DNA of 64,000 nucleotides from Aeoliella straminimaris (GTDB taxonomy: Bacteria; Planctomycetota; Planctomycetia; Pirellulales; Lacipirellulaceae): contig NZ_JAMXLR010000072.1 of the NCBI RefSeq assembly GCF_024054565.1, positions 62,001 to 126,000 on the forward strand, in the 5' to 3' direction. Every line of letters starts with the position of its first letter. The first letter of the stretch is position 1. This document shows, piece by piece, positions 24,268 to 33,166 of the stretch. A program made the position numbers and the translations under genes. The notes under the pieces were generated by a model. The model was not told the origin of the DNA. It worked only from the letters and a program-made list of their open reading frames with translations, and ran no database searches.

Positions 24268-25587
24268 ATGCTGCAGTTGTATCGCATCCTGCTGGTCCTT
24301 TCACTGCCTATCGTGGCGGTTGGCGTGGGCGCTCTGGCGATGGGCCGCTCGTGGGGGGCGGCAGCGTTGATTGGCGGTTTGGTGGCGCTCGCCCTAGGAC
24401 TTGGCACACGGTCGTGGATGTCCCCGTTTCGGTTCACGGCCTGGATGTTAGCTGGCATCGCACTAGCGATGTTCTATCCGCAGTTGCTACTCAACTTTCA
24501 ACTGTTCGGTAGGCCAATCGACCTGCAAAACAGGTGGCTCATGTTGTTGATGGTGCAGGGGGTGATGTTTGGCATGGGTACCCAGATGCGGCTGGCGGAT
24601 ATCGCCGGCGTGGCACGCACTCCGCTGCGGGTGGTGGTGGGGCTGGTATGCCAGTTCACGATTATGCCATTGGTTGGGTTGGGGCTGGCTCTTGCCCTGC
24701 ACCTACCCAGCGAGGTCGCCGCCGGCGTGGTGCTCATCGGCTGCTGTTCAAGCGGCCTTGCATCGAACGTCATGGTGCATCTAGCTCGGGGTGACCTCGC
24801 GCTATCGGTGACGCTTACGGCCGTGGCGACACTCTTGGCGCCCGTGCTTACACCCATGTGGATGAAATTGCTCGCGGGGCAGTTCATCGAGATTAACTTC
24901 GTCGAGATGATGCTGACGATCATCAAGATCATGATCGTTCCGATTGGAGCCGCCTTGTTGCACGATGTGTTACTATTCACGCCGCAAGCCGTTCGTCGTA
25001 GTCTCTATGCAGTGGCAACGTTTACGGCTGCATGGTTCCTCTTCATGCTGACGGGTGGCTGGACCTGGATCGAATCGCTTACCACCTCCGAATCCATTGC
25101 GTTAGGGGGACTTGTGATTCTGAACTACTTGCTGGGCGCCATCGCGGCCGGGGTCGTCTACCATCTGGCCGTGCAGCATCATCCTCGATTGCATCATTGG
25201 ATGCCATTGATCTCGATGGTCGGGATTCTCTATTTCACGACCATTTCCGTAGCCAGTGGTCGTGATCAGTTGATCGAGCTTAGTTGGCTGCTGTTGGTGG
25301 CGGCAATACTTCACAATACGCTTGGCTATCTGTTGGGCTACTCGTTGAGCCGGGCGGTGGGTATCGATTCGGCTGGTGCAAGGACGATTGCGCTGGAAGT
25401 GGGCATGCAGAATGGTGCGTTGGGTGTCACATTGGCGAGCGAAATGGGTAAAATTGCTACAATGGGACTGGCCCCAATATTGTTCAGTCCCTGGATGAAT
25501 GTCTCTGGCTCGCTCCTGGCAAACTACTGGAGACGCCGCCCGGTCGACACCTCGGCAACAGAATCACGGCAAGTGGAAGGTGGATAG
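24268..25587 (+). CDS. BASS-type (bile acid:sodium symporter family) transporter
   Basis: A 439-residue membrane protein with about 10-12 helices. Residues about 75-390 match the SBF/BASS fold: MVQGVMFGMGTQMRLADIAG, then IGCCSSGLASNVMVHLARGD corresponding to the GCCPGGxxSN crossover motif, and ALEVGMQNGALGVTLASEMG, the second Na+-site motif (EVGxQNxxL). An extra N-terminal helical part of about 70 residues precedes the core. BASS carriers import organic anions such as bile acids, pantoate and pyruvate with Na+. In this operon the cargo is likely a sugar acid used by the DUF1537 kinase and RLP. The stop is one base from the next start. Confidence 0.88.
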   Translation: MLQLYRILLVLSLPIVAVGVGALAMGRSWGAAALIGGLVALALGLGTRSWMSPFRFTAWMLAGIALAMFYPQLLLNFQLFGRPIDLQNRWLMLLMVQGVMFGMGTQMRLADIAGVARTPLRVVVGLVCQFTIMPLVGLGLALALHLPSEVAAGVVLIGCCSSGLASNVMVHLARGDLALSVTLTAVATLLAPVLTPMWMKLLAGQFIEINFVEMMLTIIKIMIVPIGAALLHDVLLFTPQAVRRSLYAVATFTAAWFLFMLTGGWTWIESLTTSESIALGGLVILNYLLGAIAAGVVYHLAVQHHPRLHHWMPLISMVGILYFTTISVASGRDQLIELSWLLLVAAILHNTLGYLLGYSLSRAVGIDSAGARTIALEVGMQNGALGVTLASEMGKIATMGLAPILFSPWMNVSGSLLANYWRRRPVDTSATESRQVEGG

Positions 25588-25588
25588 C

Positions 25589-28500
25589 ATGAGGGGCCAA
25601 ACTCACTTTTTGGTCATCGGCTGGATGGTGCTGTTTACTACTTGGTGCAGGGCGAGCTGCGCGGCGCCACCCGTGCACATCGGGGGCGCGAATCGGCTGG
25701 AGTACGAGGTGTCCGAGTCGGGAGACCGCGTTCCCGACTTCTCGAGCTGCGGCTACACCGGCGGGGCGGAATCGCCGCCCAGCGTGGAAGTGAAGGTCGT
25801 TATCGCCGCTCAGCCTGGTGACGCGACGGAGCGGATCCAAGCGGCCTTGGACGAAGTCGCCCGGTTGCCGATCAACTCGCAAGGCTTTCGTGGGGCCGTT
25901 TACCTGGCAACGGGTGAGCACCACGTCTCCGGACAGCTTCGCATCTCCGAAAGCGGAGTCGTACTGCGTGGTGCCGGGGCCGCCGACGGAGGGACTACCG
26001 TCGTAGCCACCGGCCAAGGACGCCGACCACTAATCCGAGTTGGCCCCCGGCAAGATCCGGTTCCCCATTTCGGCGAACCGTCGACCATCAAGCAAGACTA
26101 TGTACCCGTGGGAGCGACCGAGTTGGTGTTGACCGACGCCAGTAGGTTCCAGGCGGGCGACCGAGTACTGGTAAACCGCCCCAGTTCGGAGGAGTGGATT
26201 GAGCTACTCAACGCCAAAGTGCTGGGGGTGGGGTGGCGAGCGGGGCGGTGCGATGTGCGATGGGAACGCAGTGTTGAAAGCGTCGACGGCAATACAATCA
26301 CGCTCGACGCCCCACTGACGTGTGCCATGGACCAAGAGGTTGGCACCATGGGCACGGTGTGCCAGTTTGACGCGGGGCTTCGTCTCGAGAACGCCGGGAT
26401 CGAAGACCTGCAGCTCCGCAGCGAGTTCAAGGAAGGCAATCCAAACGACGAAGAGCACAGCTGGCACGGAGTCGTGATGAACCATGCCAGGAACGGCTGG
26501 CTTCGGCGTCTGCGGTTCGAGCACTTTGCGGGTGGTGCGGTGCTATTGCTGGAAGACTGCACCTGCGTGACGGTGGCAGACTGCCTGAGCCTCGAACCGA
26601 TCTCCGAACTCGGCGGTTACCGCAGGCACAGCTTCTTCACCCAGGGAGGGCAGACTCTCTTCCTGCGATGCTGGGCCGAGCACGGGCAGCATGACTTTGC
26701 CGTGGGGCATTGCGCTCCGGGGCCCAATGCGTTTGTCCATTGCTATGCGTACGATACCAATGGCGACAGCGGACCGCTAGAAAGCTGGGCCACCGGCGTG
26801 CTATACGATAACGTGCGGATCGACGGAGGCAATCTCTTCCTCGGCAATCGCTGGCTCGATCCCCTCGGTGCAGGTTGGTCGGCCGCCAATTGCCTGGCGT
26901 GGCAGTGCCAGGCGGCGCAGATTCATTGCTTCGATCCTCCGGGAGCCGCCAACTGGGTAGTCGGCTTCTGGGCACAGCCTGTGGGTGACGGCGAGTTCCA
27001 TGGGGAGAGCGACTTTGTGCGGCCGACCAGTCTATTCCAGCAGCAAGTGTCGCAGCATCATGGAGCGGAGGCCGCCCAGCGAATTGGGCCGCTGCTGCTC
27101 GATCCCATTGCATCAACAAGCCCCACGCACGAAGAGGCCCAGGAGTTCGTCTCCCAGTCGAATCAGCCCGCACGCACGTTGCGAGATCTGATCGAAGAGC
27201 GAATGCGAGACACGGAGCCGCCATCGGTGCCCCGTTCGGCAAAGCAACACGCTGCGGCTCGCAATAAAACAAGCGAACTCGCACGTGATGTTGATCCGGT
27301 GGAGGTAGTCAACGGCTGGTTGACCGTCGACGGCCAGGTCGTCACTGGCGGCACTCTGTCTCCAACCTGGTGGCGGGGCACCATTCGGCCTGACGACGCT
27401 CCTGGGTTTGGGCCTTCAATCACGCGGTTTGCGCCCGGTCGATATGGGGTCGGTGTGACCGATGAGCTGCCGCAAGTGCTGGCCGAGATGGACGAGCAAG
27501 GCCAGGTCGCCTACGACCATCACTACGGCCTGTGGTACGATCGCCGTCGCGATGATCACCTAATGGTGCGCCGTGCCACGGGCGCCGTGGTGCCGCCGTT
27601 CTTCGAGCAGCCGTTCGCGCGGACCGGGCAGGGGACGGCGTGGGATGGCCTCAGCCGTTACGACCTGACGCAGTACAACCCTTGGTACTGGTCGCGGCTG
27701 GCCGAGATGGCGAACTTGTGCGACCAGAGGCAGAAGGTGCTGCTCCACCAGTGTTACTTTCAACACAACATTCTCGAGGCCGGCGCTCACTGGGCCGACT
27801 GTCCCTGGCGTCCGGCGAACAATATCAACAATACGGGCCTCACCGAGCCACCACCTTACATCGGGGACAAACGTATTTTCATCGCCCACCAGTTTTACGA
27901 TCCCGCAAACGCACCGCTTCGGGCGCTACATCGGGCATACTTGCAGCAGTGCGTGGCCGCCCTGAAGGAGAGCCGTAACGTCATTCACATGACGAGCGCA
28001 GAATACACGGGGCCGCTGGAATTCACCCAGTTCTGGCTCGACACCATGGATGAACAGCGGCGCGAGTTGGCTACACAGTGCTTGCTGGCCATCAGTGCGA
28101 CCAAGGATGTTCAGGACCCCATGCTCGACGATGCCAGCAGGGCGGCAAAGATCGACGTGATCGACATCCGCTACTGGTGCTATACGCGTGATGGTGGAGT
28201 TTATGCACCTCCGGGGGGAGCGAACATGGCGCCGCGTCAGCATCAGCGGCAGATCGAAACGGAGGGAGGTGACTTCTCTTCAGTCGCCCGCGCGGTAAGA
28301 GAGTACCGGTTGCGCTTCCCCAAGAAGCCTTTGATCTTCTCCGCGAATCGGCATTGCCCCACACCGAATTCGGGCTGGGCCGTGCTGATGGCAGGTGGCT
28401 CGTTGGCGGACGTACCGCCGTTGCCGGTGAAGCTGAAACGTTCTCTGGTCCACATGCGCCCGACGGACGAGCACGGGCCGTTACTCAGGTTGCACAGCGA

Positions 28501-28693
28501 CTCCGGGGAGCAACTATGCTTCGCCGAACTGCCCAACGCGCAATTGGCACTTCCGCCTTCCGAAACGGGTCGCCTCTATCGCGCGTGTTGGATCGATGCC
28601 AGCACAGGCAAGGTTGTCGAGGAGTCCGAGTATCGGTCGGGCGAGCCGGTTGCGATGCGAACGCCAGTCGTGTGGTTGAAGCCAATCGATTAA
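25589..28693 (+). CDS. large secreted protein: beta-helix plus DUF6298-like domain
   Basis: A 1034-residue protein whose ATG at 25589 follows the transporter stop by one base, has GGAAGGTGG upstream and begins a signal peptide (about 1-26, cleavage near ASCA/APP). Residues about 60-500 are a right-handed beta-helix (ERIQAALDEVARL, YLATGEHHVSG, ESGVVLRGAG, then repeated His/Asp-rich coils), the fold of pectate lyases and polygalacturonases. Residues about 590-1034 form a separate domain with SPTWWRGTIRPDDAPG, TQYNPWYWSRLAEMANLCD and HMTSAEYTGPLEF, which I associate with DUF6298 and a possible TIM-barrel hydrolase. The conserved Glu in TSAEYTG could be catalytic. Placement at the operon end suggests that it frees the substrate from pectin. 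No reaction is known to me. Confidence 0.7.
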   Translation: MRGQTHFLVIGWMVLFTTWCRASCAAPPVHIGGANRLEYEVSESGDRVPDFSSCGYTGGAESPPSVEVKVVIAAQPGDATERIQAALDEVARLPINSQGFRGAVYLATGEHHVSGQLRISESGVVLRGAGAADGGTTVVATGQGRRPLIRVGPRQDPVPHFGEPSTIKQDYVPVGATELVLTDASRFQAGDRVLVNRPSSEEWIELLNAKVLGVGWRAGRCDVRWERSVESVDGNTITLDAPLTCAMDQEVGTMGTVCQFDAGLRLENAGIEDLQLRSEFKEGNPNDEEHSWHGVVMNHARNGWLRRLRFEHFAGGAVLLLEDCTCVTVADCLSLEPISELGGYRRHSFFTQGGQTLFLRCWAEHGQHDFAVGHCAPGPNAFVHCYAYDTNGDSGPLESWATGVLYDNVRIDGGNLFLGNRWLDPLGAGWSAANCLAWQCQAAQIHCFDPPGAANWVVGFWAQPVGDGEFHGESDFVRPTSLFQQQVSQHHGAEAAQRIGPLLLDPIASTSPTHEEAQEFVSQSNQPARTLRDLIEERMRDTEPPSVPRSAKQHAAARNKTSELARDVDPVEVVNGWLTVDGQVVTGGTLSPTWWRGTIRPDDAPGFGPSITRFAPGRYGVGVTDELPQVLAEMDEQGQVAYDHHYGLWYDRRRDDHLMVRRATGAVVPPFFEQPFARTGQGTAWDGLSRYDLTQYNPWYWSRLAEMANLCDQRQKVLLHQCYFQHNILEAGAHWADCPWRPANNINNTGLTEPPPYIGDKRIFIAHQFYDPANAPLRALHRAYLQQCVAALKESRNVIHMTSAEYTGPLEFTQFWLDTMDEQRRELATQCLLAISATKDVQDPMLDDASRAAKIDVIDIRYWCYTRDGGVYAPPGGANMAPRQHQRQIETEGGDFSSVARAVREYRLRFPKKPLIFSANRHCPTPNSGWAVLMAGGSLADVPPLPVKLKRSLVHMRPTDEHGPLLRLHSDSGEQLCFAELPNAQLALPPSETGRLYRACWIDASTGKVVEESEYRSGEPVAMRTPVVWLKPID

Positions 28694-28713
28694 TCAGCTC
28701 GGGACGACGCCGC

Positions 28714-30777
28714 TCACATGCGGGGCATCCAGACGGTCATCTCGCCTTGCTTGCGGTTGCCCCAAGCATAGTACGGCACCAAGCGACAACGGATCTTGCG
28801 AGTGTCGCTTTCGCGGACCGTACGATACAGCGATTTCCACTCTTCGCTTTCCCTCACCGGCAGTTCACCTTCGAGCGTTACTACGCCTCCCAGAAGATCG
28901 GCGTTGAACACGGGCTGCAGTTCGCTGTCGGTCGAAAGTCCGACATCCGCAAGCGAGACGCCCTCAGGCAAGTCCGCCGATTCCAGGCAGTAGACCACCG
29001 GACCACGTTTGACGGCCAGTTGATTGCGGCTTTCCTCGACCAGCGGGTGGGATTCTAGTTTAACAACCGGCATGGGCAGTGATAGTTGAACCACGTCATC
29101 CGCTTTCCAGGTTCGGCTAAGCGTCAGATAGCCGTCGGCTGATTCAGCTTTGGCGACCTGGCCATTGACAGTGAGTGCGTGCGACTCTGCCCAGGCGGGA
29201 AAGCGAAGCTTCAAAGCGACGTCGCCGGCAGGTGCCCGTTGAATGCAAAAGGCGATCTCGCCCTGCCATGGATACTCGGTGATTTGTTCGAGTTCTAGCG
29301 GTTCGCCGTCGATGGTCGTCGAGAGGCGATTGCTTCCGTATAAGTGCACCCACAGCGTGCCAGTGGATCGGCTGTAGGCATAACCGCTGCTCTGGGCCAC
29401 GGTACGGGCGACGTTGGGAGGACAGCAGAACGAAACGATGAACGGTTTCCGTTGCCGCGACCAACGCATTTCGGTCGGGTTGGTCGCGACCACACGCAGT
29501 GGATTGACGTACAAGTAGCGAGTGCCGTCGAGACTGACGCCGCTGAGAATCGAGTTGTAGAGGGCCAGTTCCATCCAATCGGCGTGGCGGCCATCGCCGG
29601 TGGCCAGCAGTCGACGCCAATTCCATAGCAGGGCACCCACCGAAGCGCAGGTTTCGTTGTGAGCTGTGACGTTCGGAAGCTGATAATTGCGTCCGTACGC
29701 CTGGTGAACGCGTGTGATCTGGTCCTGGGCTGGCGAGGCGTCGGGCGAGGCGCCGTCGTACAGAGCGCCACATCCGCCGGTGAGATAAAGTTTCTTTTCC
29801 ATTACGTTATGCCACACGGCTTCCAAGGGTTCGGAAAGTCGCTCATCACCGGTTTCGAGATACAAGTCGGCTGCACCTGCGTAAAGGTAGTTCGCGCGCA
29901 CCGCATGCCCCACCGCCTCGCGCTGCTCGAGAAAGGGGAGTCGATCCTGATTGTCGTCGCCACCCCCTTCGAGTCCTGCAGCAAGATTGCGAAGATCGAT
30001 CACGCGCTGTGCCAACTTTAAATAGCGCGCTTCGCCTGTCGTGCGATAGAGTTCGATCAGCCCCATGTAGTGGGATGGGCAGACCGCCTGCCGGGCCATC
30101 TGGGGTGTGGGGTTGGCGAAAGCCCGTTCCAGGAAGTCGGCTGCTTTCCTGCCAGCATCCAGTAGGTCTCGCTTGCCAGTCGCACGATACCGCACGCAGC
30201 CCGCCGTCATGAGGTGGCCCATGTTGTAGACTTCGAAGTCGTGCCGATCGGTAAACGGCCTGGCATCCTCATCGCCATTCCTCGCGCGGATGAGCACTGG
30301 CGTGTGGATGTAGCCATCCTCGCGCTGTGCTGCGACGATGGCCGCGGCTGCCTGATCGATCGCCGATGCCAGGTCGGATTCCGGCTCGGACTCGAGTGCG
30401 TAGCAGGCGGCTTCAATCCATTTGTAGAAGTCGCCGTCGTTCCAGGCGGCGCCATGGTAGTCGCCCTGTTGCTTGCCCGCAGCGATCAAGAAGTGTTCGA
30501 GAAAGGGCTTGTAGCGCGAGTCCCGCATCAGCTCCCACATCGAGGGAAGAGTCTGCTCGAGGCAAACTCGCGATCTGTCACTCCAGAATCCCTCGGTCCA
30601 CTGCGCTTCATCTAGTCCCACTGGACGCAGCAAGGCGTGCGGGCTGTGACTGGTGTCGGTGATGGCGAAAGGTTCGGCGGCGACACATCTACCGCCAGCC
30701 AGTAGAATCACCAGCGCGCACATCACTTCTGATGGTGTGGCTCGCGAGCCGCGTTGGCCGGGTGGATTAGAATTCAT
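28714..30777 (-). CDS. secreted beta-L-arabinofuranosidase-type protein, GH127/GH146 (DUF1680)
   Basis: A 687-residue (alpha/alpha)6-barrel hydrolase. ATG 30777 overlaps the GH95 stop by 11 nt; Met19 (30723) would start directly at the signal peptide (MCALVILLAGGRCVAAEP), so either start is possible. The zinc-thiolate centre is complete: Glu375 and Cys377 in HNETCAS, and Cys451-Cys452 in FCCPPN, matching Glu338, Cys340, Cys417 and Cys418 of the GH127 enzyme HypBA1, in which Cys417 is the nucleophile. These enzymes release beta-L-arabinofuranose from pectic arabinan or arabinosides. It is the last gene of the overlapping five-gene pectin operon and converges with the beta-helix gene, 20 nt apart. 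Confidence 0.9.
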   Translation of the reverse strand: MNSNPPGQRGSRATPSEVMCALVILLAGGRCVAAEPFAITDTSHSPHALLRPVGLDEAQWTEGFWSDRSRVCLEQTLPSMWELMRDSRYKPFLEHFLIAAGKQQGDYHGAAWNDGDFYKWIEAACYALESEPESDLASAIDQAAAAIVAAQREDGYIHTPVLIRARNGDEDARPFTDRHDFEVYNMGHLMTAGCVRYRATGKRDLLDAGRKAADFLERAFANPTPQMARQAVCPSHYMGLIELYRTTGEARYLKLAQRVIDLRNLAAGLEGGGDDNQDRLPFLEQREAVGHAVRANYLYAGAADLYLETGDERLSEPLEAVWHNVMEKKLYLTGGCGALYDGASPDASPAQDQITRVHQAYGRNYQLPNVTAHNETCASVGALLWNWRRLLATGDGRHADWMELALYNSILSGVSLDGTRYLYVNPLRVVATNPTEMRWSRQRKPFIVSFCCPPNVARTVAQSSGYAYSRSTGTLWVHLYGSNRLSTTIDGEPLELEQITEYPWQGEIAFCIQRAPAGDVALKLRFPAWAESHALTVNGQVAKAESADGYLTLSRTWKADDVVQLSLPMPVVKLESHPLVEESRNQLAVKRGPVVYCLESADLPEGVSLADVGLSTDSELQPVFNADLLGGVVTLEGELPVRESEEWKSLYRTVRESDTRKIRCRLVPYYAWGNRKQGEMTVWMPRM

Positions 30778-33166
30778 CGTCCTGTTTCAATTTGGGGCCC
30801 AGGATCACGGTATCTCCTGGTTTCATGTCCAATCGCGTCGTATGGTCGCCATAGGCGATTTCTACACGGCGCGGCAGCTTCGACGTGATCCGGCATCGCT
30901 GAAGTTGGCTTTGATTCCACTCGATGTCGAGATGGAAACCATCCCTCGCTCGCACGCCGTGCAGTTTGCCTGTGGGCCAGTCTTGGGGCAGGGCGGGGAG
31001 CAGGTCGATCCGACGCAGTCCATCCTCCGTCTTCAGGTGCGACTGCACGAGCATTTCGGTAATGCCTGAGGTGGCACCGAAGTTTCCGTCGATCTGGAAA
31101 GGAGGGTGAGCGTCGAACAGGTTCTCGTACAGCCCACCTCCCTTGTATTCGGTCTGGTCTGAATGCGTTAGGGTCATCAGGCCACTGAGCACTTTATGGG
31201 CGTGGTCACCATCGCGCAGCCTCGCCCAGAAGTTGATCTTCCAGGCTCGCGACCAGCCGGTTCCTGCGTCGCCCCGCATTTCGAGACTTGTCTTGGCCGC
31301 GTCAAACAACTCGGGCGTATCGGGACTGATTTCGCGTCCTGGATGGAGCCCCCACAGGTGCGAAACGTGCCGGTGGCGGTTGTTCGGATCGTCCTTATCC
31401 TCGAGCCACTCCTGCAATTGCCCATGCTTACCAATCTGGTTCGGCGCCATGCGATTGCGGATTTCAGTCCACTCTTCACGAAGCTCTGAATCAATGCCCA
31501 GCAATTGGCTCGCCTCGATAGTGTTAGTGAGCAGATCGCGAATGATCTGGTGATCCATCGTGGGCCCCATGACCAGGCCGCCATTCTCAGGAGAATTGCT
31601 GGGGCCACTGATTAACCAGCCTTCGTCGCTCCGTGGATCCTCTACCAGGTACGAGGCAAAGAACTGTGAAGCTCCTTTCATGAGCGGATAGGCGGTTTGC
31701 TCGAGAAACGACAAGTCGCCGGTGTACTCGTAGTGCAGCCATAGATGCTGACAAAGCCACGCGCCGCCAGTGGGCCAGATGCCGTGATTGGAGGCGTTGA
31801 TGGGAGCCGTGCCACGCCACAAGTCGAAGTTGTGATGCAAAACCCAACCTGGGGCGTCGTAGTGCAGCCGCGCGGTCTCGGCACCGGTCTCAGCAAGCTG
31901 CGCGAGTGCTTCGAACAGTGGTTCATTGCACTCACCAAGGCCGCACGGCTCGGTGAGCCAGTAGTTCATTTCGGTGTTGATGTTGCACGTGTACTTGCTG
32001 TCCCAAGCGGGGGCGAGGTCCTGATTCCACAATCCTTGTAGATTGGCTGGTTGCCCCCCGGGTCGGCTGGAAGCGATCATCAAGTACCGCCCGTAGTGAA
32101 ACAGCAGTGCCGCAAAATCGGGATCGTGTGTTTCTTGCGTGGCGAGTAATCTGTCGTCGGTATCGAGGTTGCGAACTGCCTCGGGCGTGTCGCCCAGCGT
32201 CAAGCTCACGCGATTAAACAGGTTGCGGTAGTCGGACGAGTGACGCTCGAGCAGGGTTTCAAATGATCTGCCGTCCAAGGCGTCCAGGTCATGCTTCACG
32301 CGTAGTTTCGGATCGGCAGATACGTCACGGTAGTCGACCACCGACGAGGCGGCACACAGCACGATGGTAGCTTTGCTCGCCTTCGCCACGTGCAGATCTT
32401 CGCTGTTGTCATCGCCCGAAGTTGTGATGGTTCCATCAGTGTTCGTTACCCGCAGTTCTGCCGCGAAACTCACGTTGCCGTCTGGTAGGTTCTGGCTAGT
32501 TTGCGAGCCATTCACTTGGCCGGTTAGCAGTAGCGTCCTGGAATCGACAGCCGTGGTAGTGGAACGTTGGTGGGGGCTGGTAAGCGAGAGAGTGAATGCG
32601 AGAGCTTCAGGACGATCAGCCTCAAGCTGTAGGACGATGGTATCGTCGGGGTGCGAGGCGAAGGCTCGACGGGTGATTCGCACTCCCCCTTGCGAGTAGG
32701 TTGTCGTGGCTACGGCGTTCGACAAATCGAGCTTCCGCTTGTAGTCAACAGCTTCCGCTGTATCTCCTTCGAAGCGAATCGATATGTCGCCGAGTGGCTG
32801 GTACGACTCCTGCCCCAACGGCACGGACATGAAAGTCCGCGAGGCGAGCTGTTCCGCCTCACGCTGTTTGCCCTGGAGCAGTAGTCGACGGATTTCTGTC
32901 AGGTGATCGGATGCGCCAGCGTTAGCGTAGCTGCGCGGGCCGCCCGTCCAGACTGAATCTTCGTTAAACTGAATTCGTTCTTCGGGCACGCCCCCAAAAA
33001 TCATGGCCCCCATACGCCCGTTGCCAATTGGCAGGGCACTTGTCCACTCGGTGGCGGGATCTGAATACCTTAATGTCCAGCGATCGTCAGCAGCGTGGGA
33101 ACTCGAGGTCGCGGCGTGCAGTAAGCAGGCCATCCATAGTAACAGCGGTAGTCGAAAGTGATTCAT
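30767..33166 (-). CDS. secreted alpha-L-fucosidase/alpha-L-galactosidase, GH95
   Basis: A 799-residue GH95 enzyme with a signal peptide (1-25, SSSHA/ADD). Layout: N-terminal beta-sandwich (27-290), helical linker, (alpha/alpha)6 barrel (about 340-710), C-terminal sheet. WTSALPIGNGRMGAMIFGG is the family opening. Catalytic counterparts are Asn395 and Asn397 in CNINTEMNYW, Glu527 in SPENGG (general acid) and Asp693 in QIDGNFG (activating the water), as in Bifidobacterium AfcA. GH95 acts by inversion on alpha-1,2-L-fucosides or L-galactosides; both sugars occur in rhamnogalacturonan II and xyloglucan. It is coupled to the preceding hydrolase by ATGA (33163-33166). Confidence 0.95.
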   Translation of the reverse strand: MNHFRLPLLLWMACLLHAATSSSHAADDRWTLRYSDPATEWTSALPIGNGRMGAMIFGGVPEERIQFNEDSVWTGGPRSYANAGASDHLTEIRRLLLQGKQREAEQLASRTFMSVPLGQESYQPLGDISIRFEGDTAEAVDYKRKLDLSNAVATTTYSQGGVRITRRAFASHPDDTIVLQLEADRPEALAFTLSLTSPHQRSTTTAVDSRTLLLTGQVNGSQTSQNLPDGNVSFAAELRVTNTDGTITTSGDDNSEDLHVAKASKATIVLCAASSVVDYRDVSADPKLRVKHDLDALDGRSFETLLERHSSDYRNLFNRVSLTLGDTPEAVRNLDTDDRLLATQETHDPDFAALLFHYGRYLMIASSRPGGQPANLQGLWNQDLAPAWDSKYTCNINTEMNYWLTEPCGLGECNEPLFEALAQLAETGAETARLHYDAPGWVLHHNFDLWRGTAPINASNHGIWPTGGAWLCQHLWLHYEYTGDLSFLEQTAYPLMKGASQFFASYLVEDPRSDEGWLISGPSNSPENGGLVMGPTMDHQIIRDLLTNTIEASQLLGIDSELREEWTEIRNRMAPNQIGKHGQLQEWLEDKDDPNNRHRHVSHLWGLHPGREISPDTPELFDAAKTSLEMRGDAGTGWSRAWKINFWARLRDGDHAHKVLSGLMTLTHSDQTEYKGGGLYENLFDAHPPFQIDGNFGATSGITEMLVQSHLKTEDGLRRIDLLPALPQDWPTGKLHGVRARDGFHLDIEWNQSQLQRCRITSKLPRRVEIAYGDHTTRLDMKPGDTVILGPKLKQDDEF

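Noticed and set aside
26637..27284. 215-codon minus-strand frame opposite the beta-helix protein
   Set aside because: Arg/Pro/Ala-rich shadow sequence with no domain.
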